Position numbers and translations under genes: made by a program. From Ophioceras dolichostomum (lineage: Eukaryota; Ascomycota; Sordariomycetes; Magnaporthales; Ophioceraceae), in the NCBI GenBank assembly GCA_003049485.1, contig PYST01000638.1, positions 1 through 10,716 of the forward strand: a stretch of 10,716 nucleotides of DNA, written 5' to 3'. The notes beneath the pieces are model-generated. The model was given only the letters and a program-made list of their open reading frames with translations. It was not told the origin of the DNA and made no database searches. This document shows positions 1-6,668 of this stretch, in pieces; within the stretch, counting starts at the first letter, position 1; each line of letters begins with the position of its first letter.

Positions 1-650
1 CAGCATTCCACGCCCCGACTCTGATCCCCTACCTGAACAACTGCAAAACCCAGTCCATGCGCGACCTCGTCACCGGCAACAACTGGGCCGTCCTCCGCGG
101 AAGTGTTTACACAATCGGCACCGAAACCATCCCGCTGCCACCTCCATCCTCCCCATCTGCCACAGACACCACTCGCTCAGTCCTTGCCTCCGTCCACACC
201 CACTGGTTCACTGTTAGCTCCTCAGCCCTGCTCATCCCCAACATGATCGCCAGCACCGCGTACCAGCCCATCCCGCGGTCGCTGGCCGCCATCTCGCACG
301 CCAAGGGCGGCGACCTGCTCGACCTCGACGAGGACGCTGACCTGCTCCTCCTGGAGTACAACTACAGCTTCCCGTCCACTCTGGACAGGGGCAGGGTCGA
401 TACCGTGCTGCAGGAGACGTACGGAGGGGTGCGGCGGATGGTGGAAGGGTGGGTGGCTGATGGGGCGCGGCCGGGGTCGTATGCGCCGCTCTTCGCGAAC
501 GATGCGTACCTAAGGCAGGACTATTTTGGGAGGCTGAAAGAGGGAAGCAGGGTGTTGGCGGGGAGGGTGAGGGACGAGGTCGATCTGGGGAGGATGTTTG
601 GTGATCGGACTGGGGGTTTTAAAGATTTGAAATGGGAGGGAGAGGGCTGA
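1..650 (+). CDS. FAD-linked oxidoreductase, C-terminal part (5' partial)
   Basis: The frame is open from base 3 to the TGA at 648-650, giving about 215 residues. The gene enters from outside the window, and the ATG at 57 is internal because conserved-looking sequence (AFHAPTLIPYLNN) precedes it. The C-terminus has a pattern I associate with fungal FAD_binding_4/PCMH-type oxidases: GSVYTIGTETIP early, then PLFANDAYLRQDYFGRL and a final VDLGRMFGDRTGGFK. That pattern resembles the 'NDA..QD...GRL...DP..VF...GGFK' ending of the family. Such enzymes oxidise small substrates using bound flavin and are often secreted or belong to secondary metabolism. The FAD-binding N-terminal half, which would show flavin attachment, lies outside the window, so the substrate cannot be inferred. 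No intron is needed in the visible part. Codon use is GC-rich at third positions at first and more purine-rich toward the end. Confidence 0.72.
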   Translation, partial: AFHAPTLIPYLNNCKTQSMRDLVTGNNWAVLRGSVYTIGTETIPLPPPSSPSATDTTRSVLASVHTHWFTVSSSALLIPNMIASTAYQPIPRSLAAISHAKGGDLLDLDEDADLLLLEYNYSFPSTLDRGRVDTVLQETYGGVRRMVEGWVADGARPGSYAPLFANDAYLRQDYFGRLKEGSRVLAGRVRDEVDLGRMFGDRTGGFKDLKWEGEG

Positions 651-693
651 GAGATCGGTTACCGAGAAGACCACGCATCAACAGAAGGGACTT

Positions 694-813
694 AAGTAGT
701 ACCTACCCAGTAACCTGTGTAGGTACCTAGGTGCCTTTAAGTTGGTGCTTAGGTACTTTAAATAGGTCCTAGGCACCTTAGGTAAGTACCTACCTCTAGG
801 TATCTACCTAGTC
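694..813. repeat. TACCTA/TAGGTA (TACCTAGGTA-type) motif cluster
   Basis: This 120-bp block is built largely from TACCTA, its complement TAGGTA, and overlaps such as TAGGTACCTAGGT and TCCTAGGCACCTTAGG, with spacers such as CTTTAA. The motif is self-complementary, so the block can fold back on itself. Smaller occurrences lie at 1024-1044 and around the first splice donor of the gene at 9378 (9494-9507). From general knowledge, such motifs recur in Sordariomycete intergenic DNA. Their function is not established, and no mobility signature is visible here. Confidence 0.7.
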
Positions 814-994
814 AGCAGCCCGCGTAATCGCACCGTATCGCGTGCCTCCAAAAAGTAAATGGAATAAGCCATGCGGATTTGACGGTCCACGTGATTAGTC
901 ACATGACCACACCGCCAGCCCCTTGAATTGGCTCCAGACTCCTGCAACCCCCGTCCTTATACCAACGGAACTTACTCCCACGGTTCTAGGTCCC

Positions 995-1012
995 CGGTAT
1001 ACAAGTATACCG
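995..1012. promoter_or_regulatory. 18-bp perfect palindrome upstream of the membrane-protein pseudogene
   Basis: CGGTATACAAGTATACCG is two 8-base arms around AA. It ends 59 bases before the ATG at 1072. The terminal CGG...CCG triplets are the half-sites that Zn2Cys6 transcription factors typically bind as inverted pairs, here 12 bases apart. The palindrome is read directly; binding is inference. It is not visible upstream of the paralogue at 9378. Confidence 0.3.
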
Positions 1013-1071
1013 AATCCCTGCACTTACCTACACCTACCTAGGTAGCCGCACTTTGCCCCCTGAACTTAAGC

Positions 1072-1644
1072 ATGCGGCTTCATTCCGCTATCGGGCGAAA
1101 TGCCTTTTTGGTCGAGGTCGTCCTTTCCGTATCCATTGTCATTTTTAAAAGCGAAGAGCAACATTTCAGATAGGCAAACACGGTGAAGGTCAAGTATGCA
1201 TCCATCCCAAAATCCACAATCTGCTTCATCACTCGTCCCCCAACTGAAACTCTCCACCAGCTGCACCATCTTCTGGCTCGCCATCGGCGCTCCTCTTCTC
1301 GCCGCTTCATACACGTCTTTCATACGCCCGTGAGTACCTACATATTTCGCCTTTCGCACGGCTCGAAATAGCTCATCGCTGACGCCTGCGCGCCTCAAAG
1401 CCGCCTGCATCTCGCCATCATCTTGTCGATGTCCGTCTGGATCATCCTCGCCACCGCACTTTATTGCGAAGCAGGTTTCCTGCTTCCGCTCGCGGTCACC
1501 GTTGGGCTAGCACTGGCGGGGATCCCCGATGCTCCTCCGCCGCCGCCATGGTTGCCATTGTATATAGCTCAGGAGTTGGAGGAATACGGGCCTGGGTTTT
1601 GGGCCTGGCGCTCCACGCCTTCGCTGGATGACTCGGCAACCTGA
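1072..1644 (+). pseudogene. Small multi-pass membrane protein, copy 1, with in-frame stop in exon 1
   Basis: Alignment to the gene at 9378 gives three exons: 1072-1193 (122 nt), 1261-1329 (69 nt) and 1401-1644 (244 nt). Intron 1 (1194-1260) has donor GTATGC, branch-like CTGAAAC and acceptor CAG. Intron 2 (1330-1400) has donor GTGAGT, branch GCTGAC at 1378-1383 and acceptor AAG. Both introns are phase 2, as in the paralogue. Shared sequence includes MRL, AFL.E, LS.SI, WLAIG.PLLAASY, FIRPRLH, VWII, VT.GLAL and ELEEYGP. Codon 34 is TAG (1171-1173) where the paralogue has TGG (Trp34), so a normal product would stop after 33 residues, inside or just after the first hydrophobic segment. Without the stop the model would encode about 144 residues with four hydrophobic segments. 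Exons 2-3 look otherwise undamaged, so the loss is recent, or the stop is a base error or is bypassed. Function is unknown. Confidence 0.65.
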
Positions 1645-1981
1645 ACCTCGACCTGACCGCCGAGTCACCGTATAGTCCCGACTCTACCCTGAAAGCCTGA
1701 ATACGCAGAGTGAGGGAAACAAGAGTGATTCGGCATAGGTGCGTGATGAAGAACGAGTATCTAGAGGTTACGTTAGGACTAGTCATCGTCCAAGCCGATG
1801 GGGAGTGACTGAATCGCAGGCGCTGGGTCTCTATCTCTCTTTTGTTTTCTTTTTCTGTCCTCTTTGGATTTTCTTGTTTTAATACCTGTTCTTCTTGTCC
1901 CTTTTGAAGAGCTGGCTAGCGTAGGAGGTGGGCAGCAAGATACTGCGAGTTAACGTAAGCGAGGTTGGACATGGTCTTTCG
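1645..1981. other. Non-coding stretch with a CT-rich tract
   Basis: No gene is supported. From about 1828 to 1908 the plus strand is strongly pyrimidine-rich (runs such as CTCTATCTCTCTTTTG and GTTTTCTTTTTCTG). Tracts of this kind are common just upstream of transcription starts in filamentous fungi, which would fit a plus-strand start near 2063. This is weak evidence by itself. Confidence 0.4.
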
Positions 1982-2023
1982 TAATTTATCTACATCTATG
2001 CATTTTGCCTCGACCATTACCAG
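1982..2023 (-). pseudogene. EST1/SMG7-like N-terminal fragment
   Basis: On the minus strand this short stretch reads LVMVEAKCIDVDKL. It matches LVMVETKCIEVDN encoded at 7551-7513 inside the larger EST1-like relic. Four of the six changed codons differ synonymously at the third position (GTC/GTA, TGC/TGT, ATA/ATC, GTA/GTC), which suggests the two copies diverged as coding sequence in this frame. The frame stays open to about 1912, but nothing there resembles the rest of the family, so I treat it as an isolated relic. I recall this motif from the N-terminal part of fungal proteins carrying the Est1-type DNA/RNA-binding domain; that identification is from memory. Confidence 0.5.
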
Positions 2024-2062
2024 GCTGTTCCTCACCCAGGCCGTGGGCACGACCTGTCAGCC

Positions 2063-2897
2063 ATGAACGTCACAATTTGCCCTAGGCGCAAATATGGGGA
2101 GGGAATTGAAGCAACCGCTGGGTCCCAGCTTCGTGCCAACCTAGATAGTCAGCGAAATGATCTGTTGGCCCAGTTCCGGCGACTCGAGGGAGGACTAGAA
2201 AGAGGTGAGTGTGGCTGTACTGCGAAACGCCACACAAGCATCCATCTTACCCAGAACTATCGGCACTGTTTCGTACATTAGGGCTGTCATTCAATAGACT
2301 CCTAGACGCATCGACCACCGCACCGTTCTCCGATCGTGCCTTGCATCGATGTGTCCGATGCCCTGTCATCCTGGGAGTGGTTCGGGCCCGAACTGCCGTC
2401 ACCGCCCCTGTTTTCGGTACAGGAGCCTGGATTGCATCAGCAGGTGGGTGTGAAGGCCGTCATCAAAGAGGGCACAGATGCTGGCAAGCCCGTCATGGAA
2501 GCCGGCCATGGCTCCCTTTTTGCCTCACACTGGGAGTTTGTGGCGGCCCAGGTATCTTCAAACGCATGCGCTGTTTCGTGGACCGGGCGCCTTCATCGAC
2601 CGTGGGGGGTAGATCAATGTATACAGTCTCTCTAACGCTATAGGCAACCGGTGTAATAGAAGCTCGAAAAGGGCGGTATGCGTGCCACCACGGCACAAGC
2701 CCGTGAATGCCCGGCCGCGCTAGCGGTTAGGTAGCATCTACTATACGAAGCAGTACAGCACACAACAAAAGGCGCTTACCTACCAGGAGCTACGGGCGCA
2801 CTACTACATCTTCGACGCCGGCACGGCGGTCCACATTGGACTGGAGGACCCAGGGCTGGAGAACCCACACGAAGCTCGATTCGCGAGGCTGGTGTGA
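2063..2897 (+). pseudogene. Possible multi-exon gene or relic containing X copy A
   Basis: Several plus-strand pieces look like exons. First, 2063-2204 (from an ATG, ending at donor GTGAGT) encodes 47 residues ending LLAQFRRLEGGLERG. Second, a frame from acceptor CCTAG at 2305 runs through PCIDVSDALSSW and ends at donor CAG|GTATCT (2551/2552). Third, 2644 follows branch CTAAC and acceptor CTATAG. Last, 2735-2897 reads IYYTKQYSTQQ, then YYIFDAGTAVHIGLEDPG and stops at TGA. The third piece can splice to the last (donor GTATGC at 2676, acceptor GTAG at 2734) with the frame kept. I could not join the first piece to the second in phase, so either the model is wrong or a frameshift is present. I do not recognise the protein. 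The second piece is duplicated at 6329. The terminal exon has no counterpart in the window. Confidence 0.35.
2306..2635 (+). repeat. X repeat, copy A
   Basis: This stretch matches 6345-6625 by eye over roughly 280 bp, starting at GCCTTGCATCGATGT. The first well-aligned part differs only at third codon positions of the PCIDVSDALSSW frame (GTG/GTA, GAT/GAC, GCC/GCT, TCA/TCG). The same changes are also synonymous in one minus-strand frame, so the coding strand is not settled by this alone. After a poorly matching stretch, similarity resumes at LHQQVGVKAV versus LHQHVGMQAV and at MEAGHG versus TEAGRD. Alignment ends near ATCGACCG at about 2600. The family is not recognised. Confidence 0.6.
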
Positions 2898-3324
2898 CGC
2901 GGTTAACTGTAGTTATTAATCATTGAAGCGCGTTGGGGGAAAGGGGGATGGGAACGCTGGTCGGTTCCACAATTGGCCCCTAGGAATGTCGAGGAACTGC
3001 AAATAGGAGAACTGTTGGAAGGCCAGGGTTCCAATTGGAAAAGACACGCGTGTGGTAAACCAATCTGTTGATTCTGATGATGTACGAGGAAGAGAAAAAG
3101 CTAGTCTACGCGTGGGCCGGAGGGAGCGCTTTTATAGGCGACTCCCGAGGGTCCACGTGATCTGAGGTCTGTTGAGGTGGATGCCTTGATGACTGAGGCA
3201 ACTAGTTCCTCATGGGTGCAGAGAGGTGCACCCAGTGGTTCAACAAGAACAGCTGCGTTACGAACGTCGGTGACATCGCGAATAACAAATCAACAAAAAT
3301 TGTTAGTTATAAGAAAAATAAATT
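2898..3324. other. Non-coding stretch with a short inverted repeat
   Basis: No coding frame is convincing. A perfect 7-bp inverted repeat, GGGTGCA / TGCACCC with loop GAGAGG, lies at 3214-3233. The stretch turns AT-rich from about 3285 to 3330 (AATAACAAATCAACAAAAAT and following). I see no promoter or RNA gene here. Confidence 0.45.
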
Positions 3325-3720
3325 AAGTTACCGGAAGTGATGTACCAGGTCATTATTTGAGGGCGCACTGAGAGCGCAAGATGGTGATGCAGCCATCTCC
3401 GAGAGGTAACCGCGACGCTCCATCGTCTTACTGTCCAGTGCCGTAGACTCCGGTACAGGGTTCGCGATCCCGGCAGCTTTCATCCTTAATTGCCATCCTA
3501 ACAGGAGCGTTAGTACCCTGACCACGGATAGACAGAAGACTCAAGAAAGAAAAACAGGATAAGCGTGGGCAAAGTGGGAAGGTGCACGGTCTCCGAAGAG
3601 TTCAGAGGCCTAACGTCATCCCTCACGGGCAAATCCTCACATCGTACCAACATCAAGTTAGCTGTAGATGCATATTTGCGATCCAATCGTCGCCACACGC
3701 GGACTCTTGGAGTAGTAGGA
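3325..3720 (-). pseudogene. EST1/SMG7-like relic, two exon pieces with intron junction
   Basis: Read on the minus strand, about 3702-3650 gives RRLDRKYASTANLM, matching RRLANKYAMPARM in the larger relic at 7105-8690. A possible trace of the family's 'ETVPAF' stretch follows near 3600. An intron 3' end follows, with a perfect branch site TACTAAC and acceptor CTGTTAG just before exon 2 at 3497. Exon 2 starts MAIKDESCRDRE and aligns with MAIGDDSYRDRD of the larger relic after the same junction (TTAG|G). One base is missing after the TGV codons, after which RHW and HHHLALSVRPQ reappear in another frame. The exon-1 part is heavily deleted and is cut off on its upstream side near the purine tract and tandem repeat. 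It cannot make a working protein. Intact relatives should act in telomerase recruitment or nonsense-mediated decay. Confidence 0.55.
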
Positions 3721-3795
3721 TAGTTGGAGCACCACTTTGGGTCACGTCAGCTGAGATGTGCTGGCAATGTTTGGAGCTGTCACGACGGCTCGGGG

Positions 3796-3818
3796 AAAAA
3801 AAAAAGGGGGGGGGGGGG
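3796..3818 (+). repeat. A10G13 homopolymer pair
   Basis: Ten A followed directly by thirteen G. The tract lies between the upstream edge of the EST1-like relic and the tandem hairpin repeat, so it may mark a junction of two insertions. The exact run lengths may be unreliable because homopolymers are error-prone in sequencing. Confidence 0.8.
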
Positions 3819-3852
3819 CACGCATTCCCTAGCCTTTCGTTTGAGCGACTCG

Positions 3853-4045
3853 GATGTTGATGATGATGATGAAGAATTTTTAACGTCTGTTGAAAGCGCC
3901 GCCAAGCGCTTTCCACCTCCCTATGGGTATAAGACGTGCTAGCGACTACCTGATGATGATGATGATGAATTTTTAACGTCTGTTGAAAACGCCGCCAAGC
4001 GCTTTCCACCTCCCTAGGGGTATAAGACGTGCTACCGACTACCTA
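3853..4045. repeat. Tandem 93-bp hairpin repeat with GAT microsatellite, two units
   Basis: Two adjacent units share TTTTTAACGTCTGTTGAAA, CGCCGCCAAGCGCTTTCC, ACCTCCCTA and GGGTATAAGACGTGCTA. The ACGTCT landmark is at 3883 and 3976, a period of 93 bp. Each unit opens with a GAT run. Inside unit 1 a perfect 8-bp inverted repeat GAAAGCGC / GCGCTTTC surrounds loop CGCCAA (3892-3913). Unit 2 has one mismatch in that stem (GAAAACGC). An outer pair ACGTCT (3883-3888) / AGACGT (3932-3937) encloses it, so each unit can form a nested stem. A third, more diverged copy starts at 10621. Dispersed copies suggest a mobile or satellite-like element. No coding frame is supported. Confidence 0.85.
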
Positions 4046-4072
4046 ATGACTATGATGCAGGATAAGTTGGGA

Positions 4073-4089
4073 CGGCAGGTGACCTGCCG
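4073..4089. promoter_or_regulatory. 17-bp perfect palindrome, CGG-N11-CCG
   Basis: CGGCAGGTGACCTGCCG has two 8-base arms around a central G. Its ends form an inverted CGG pair with an 11-base spacer, the arrangement bound by Gal4-type Zn2Cys6 regulators. It lies just right of the tandem hairpin repeat and no supported gene starts nearby, so a regulatory role is only a possibility. Confidence 0.3.
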
Positions 4090-4495
4090 CGGTAGCTAGC
4101 AAACCAAACCCTTTACCTGTGAAGGCGTGGGCACACTTGTAATACAAGCCGCATCCCAGCGCTCTGATTCAGGGTGAGCGGGTTCTCGGACTAGTACAGA
4201 GGGCCGTGGGGCCAAGCCTAGCTGGCGGAGAGAATAAAACATAAGAAACGGCGTGTAAGCAACCTTGGGGAGACGTGGTAGCGGAGGTGGCAGGCGGGAT
4301 GTGATGTAAAAGCTGGAGGAGGGCCGTCGCAAGTCCGTTCCTGGTCCTTGCCTTCAGATCGCCCCAGCAGCGTAATTGCTGAGAGGGGGAGCCCTGTATA
4401 GCGCCCTCATAAGGGTAGTAATTAAAGAGGAAAAGAAGAATGATAAAAGAAATAGTGGTAGGGGTTGCGGATCCCCTCGAGTAGGCACTGGACCT
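4090..4495. other. Non-coding stretch downstream of the LINE coding end
   Basis: No gene is supported. On the minus strand this is downstream of the LINE stop at 4496 and may include its 3' untranslated region. I could not find a terminal poly-A or short tandem array (poly-T on the plus strand) that would mark the element's 3' end, and no target-site duplication was identified. Confidence 0.4.
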
Positions 4496-4831
4496 TTATC
4501 TTGGGTAGATGTCGGAGTAAAAACTAGTGGCTTGGACAAATTTTGCGAACAGCTGTGGCACGGCGAGTAGGCGGCGCCAGTATGCATTGCGGTCGAGCTC
4601 GGGACTTGGGTCAGCTATAGGCCAGACCTTTCGCTTCTTCCAGGCTTTGGAGCACCACACCATGTGCCGGGGTGTTTTGGCGCAGCCGCATGAGCAGGGG
4701 CTAGAGTCGGTGTGGTTGAATTTGTTGTGATACCACCTGAAGTCTCCATGGCCAGTCCGGGCGGCTAAGAGTTGATGCAGAATCCTCCGCGGCAGTCTTA
4801 AGTACGGGTAGCGTTTGTCAGGCTGACCCGT
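4496..4831 (-). pseudogene. LINE ORF2 C-terminal Cys/His tail in shifted frame
   Basis: This frame is open from 4831 to TAA at 4498-4496 and overlaps the RNase H frame by 14 bases. It begins PDKRYPYLRLPRRILHQLLA and continues RTGHGDFRWYHNKFNHTD, then CSCGCAKTPRHMVWC, a C-x-C-x7-H-x3-C arrangement, and WKKRKVWP. In intact Tad1-like ORF2 proteins this block follows RNase H directly, so a single-base insertion or deletion in the overlap explains the break. The C-terminal end FVQATSFYSDIYPR is probably the natural end of ORF2. Confidence 0.75.
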
Positions 4832-5843
4832 TTAGTCCTAGCACAACGTACCGCGGGGTGATAAGACTCTTGAGCCAGTCGTCGCGTTCGTTGCGCCCTC
4901 GAGCTCGTGCGGCAGCTTTGAGTCCTGCTATCGTTGGCTGAGCGTCTGTTGGGACTGAGAGACGCGTGCCTTTCTTAGCCATCTCGTCGGCGGCTTCGTT
5001 TCCAGGTACTCCTTTGTGTCCAGGCACCCAGTGGATATGAATCTCCTGCTCTTGTATGGCGGTGTGCACCTCCTTGAAAGCTGCTTGTGAGCTGTCGGGG
5101 GCATTTCCGCGAAGCCCCATTATCACGCTCGTATTGTCGAGGCAGAGGTGTGTAACCGCGCCAGGGTACAGGCGCTGAGCGTGTCTAAGACCATGCCTGG
5201 CGCCTTCGGCTTCACCATCGAAGACTTCCGCAGGTTCTCCCAATCGTCCGTGACCTGAGGCTCGGAATTCAGGCCCGTGGTAAATGACATACCCATATCC
5301 AACTGCACCTGTCTCAGAGCGTGAGCCATCGCTGAAGACTACAACATGGGTTGGCGGCAGTGAGGCTTGCCACTGTGTGAAGGCTTTGGCGGCTTTTGTT
5401 TTGCTTGAGCTAACCACCTGCTCGATAGTTGGTGGGTAGCGCCATGGCTGAATGCTGGGTCTAGGGCACTCTGGGAGGAGCTCAGCTGTGCGTTGGAGTC
5501 TGGACGTAAACCGTATTGGCAGGCCTGCTGTTCTTCCTCTCATTGCCAGTGTACGTGTGATATAGTCTTGTAGCAGGTGTGCACCGTCGGCTGTCCTGAG
5601 TCGCGCCGCAAAGCGCCAGCGAATTGCTTCGAGGGCGGTTCTTGCGTTGGGGATGCCCGATTCTCGAAAAAGCAGCGCTGTGCGTGTGGTTCTCCATGCT
5701 GGAAGAACTGCTCGGATTGCAATTTTCAGGACGTCATCGATTAGCCGGGTGAGTGGGCCTTGACGAGTGTCTATCTNAGCGACTCGGATGTCATTGTCAG
5801 GAAAATAAGTAAACGACGTGGTCTCTCCTACCTGCTCTTTCGG
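4818..5843 (-). pseudogene. LINE ORF2 fragment: linker plus complete RNase H domain
   Basis: The frame is open from 5843 to TGA at 4820-4818 (342 codons with stop), crossing one N at 5777 in a codon NAG. Counting from the methionine at 5543, RNase H residues are D72 (VVFSDGSRSETGA), E111 (EVFDGEAEGA), D136 (LCLDNTSV) and D186 (GNEAADEMAKKG), preceded by HWVPGHKGVP with H176. The full D-E-D-D catalytic tetrad is present, so this domain would degrade RNA in an RNA-DNA hybrid if made. Upstream, the linker (RAVLPAWRTTRTALLFRESG, then LEAIRWRFAARLRTADGAHL) is characteristic of fungal LINEs. The stop at 4818 is not the original end, because the reading continues in another frame. Confidence 0.85.
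5777..5777. other. Ambiguous base N
   Basis: The only unresolved base in the window. It lies in the LINE frame as the first base of a minus-strand codon NAG (Lys, Gln, Glu or stop). The frame continues on both sides, which argues for a single ambiguous call rather than a larger gap. Confidence 0.95.
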
Positions 5844-6328
5844 CTACTCTTGATGCTGGCAGTAGCCAGAATCAAAGCTGACATGTCGGGAACGGCTCCC
5901 TCGTAGTGTAAAAGACAGCTTCGGGACGAACCGATGTGGCCCCCATTGCCCGCCCACTTCCTGAGGACTGGAGAATGCGAGGGCTACTAGGCTTCGCGAT
6001 AATGCACTTCATCATCTCCAAAACGAGTCCACTTCGCCGCTGGTCACCAAATAACAGCAGTTAGGACCCCCCAAAAGAGACCTTAGCCCACCAAGAGGAA
6101 AGTGCTCCTTCGGACAGTCCATCCAAAGCCAGGATCTCCTGAAACTTCAGGGAAGGCCCACAAAATGCTCGCCTCGGGTGCGGCTTCTGGTCGTGTAGAC
6201 CGACGGCTTTCTCTCGAGCAAGCATTTCGATATTCCAGGGCCGTAAACGCCGAACGGATCATGGAACCATCCTCCGTCCCCCGTTATCGAAGCCCCTCAT
6301 CGCTCGGATTTTCAGCCACGAGTCGGAT
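5844..6328. other. Unassigned stretch between LINE and X copy B
   Basis: Minus-strand frames here do not continue a recognisable reverse transcriptase, so the LINE appears to end near 5844. A plus-strand open frame of 76 codons at 6102-6332 shows no family features and no paralogue in the window. I see nothing else that can be supported. Confidence 0.4.
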
Positions 6329-6668
6329 ATGAGCACCTCCAGTACTCTAAGCGTGCCTTGCATCGATGTATCCGACGCTCTGTCGTCCTGGGGTGCCTCA
6401 TGCCCAAAGCGGCTGTCACCGCCACTAGGGTTCAAGCAGGGTTGCCACGGCCTCCATCAGCACGTTGGTATGCAGGCCGTACTAGCACCCAAATAGGCCA
6501 CATAGCATCACGGAAGCTGGCCGTGACTTTTTCTTCACCCCTGAATTTGGCAGTTTGGCGACCCATGCGTTTTCAACCGCGGTTCGCAGAGCAGGCGCGC
6601 TCATCGACGAACGAACAGCCACCGCGGGCCCACGCTGCCACCATCCGCGTAGACGCCATTCGGGATAG
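6329..6668 (+). pseudogene. X repeat, copy B, frameshifted
   Basis: From an ATG at 6329 the frame reads MSTSSTLSVPCIDVSDALSS, then LHQHVGMQAV, and stops at TAG 6494-6496. The counterpart of copy A continues in another frame from 6510: TEAGRDFFFTPEFGSLATHA, then FSTAVRRAGALIDERTATAG, to TAG 6666-6668. Joined by similarity to copy A, this is one ancestral coding segment broken by at least one frameshift. It has no match to a family I know. Like copy A it lies upstream of, and convergent with, an EST1-like relic on the minus strand. A minus-strand reading cannot be fully excluded. Confidence 0.5.

Larger units (their letters stand above)
651..1071. other. Intergenic region between FAD gene and membrane-protein pseudogene
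   Basis: No coding sequence is supported here. The left third is the TACCTA/TAGGTA cluster annotated separately. The right part would be the upstream region of the gene at 1072. It contains CACGTGATTAGTCACATGAC-like sequence near 890-906, an 18-bp perfect palindrome at 995-1012 and another short TACCTAGGTA block at 1024-1044. I see no convincing TATA box. Confidence 0.6.
4496..5843 (-). mobile_element. 5'-truncated Tad1-like LINE (non-LTR retrotransposon) fragment
   Basis: On the minus strand the order is an end-of-RT linker (IAIRAVLPAWRTT, then ALLFRESGIP), an RNase H domain, and a Cys/His-rich tail with RTGHGDFRWYHNKFNHTDS and CSCGCAKTPRHMVWC. This order is typical of ORF2 3' ends of fungal Tad1-clade LINEs. 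The reverse transcriptase core and endonuclease are absent, as expected from 5' truncation or later deletion. A stop (TAG at 5844-5846) ends the frame upstream, and a frameshift around 4818-4831 separates RNase H from the tail. The element is therefore dead for autonomous movement. Its exact ends are not resolved. Confidence 0.85.

Noticed and set aside
3455..3475. GGGTTCGCGATCCC resembling a tRNA B box
   Set aside because: It lies in the EST1-like exon, lacks a matching A box, and no cloverleaf can be drawn.
3653..4009. Minus-strand frame with His runs (HHHHH) and duplicated ESAWRRFQQTLKI
   Set aside because: It is the reverse translation of the GAT microsatellite and 93-bp hairpin repeat, not a protein repeat.
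3844..5791. Shared 14-mer AGCGACTCGGATGT at 3844 and 5778, beside the N
   Set aside because: A 14-base match in a window this size can arise by chance, and no similarity extends past it.
6102..6332. 76-codon plus-strand open frame
   Set aside because: No family signal and no counterpart upstream of X copy A.
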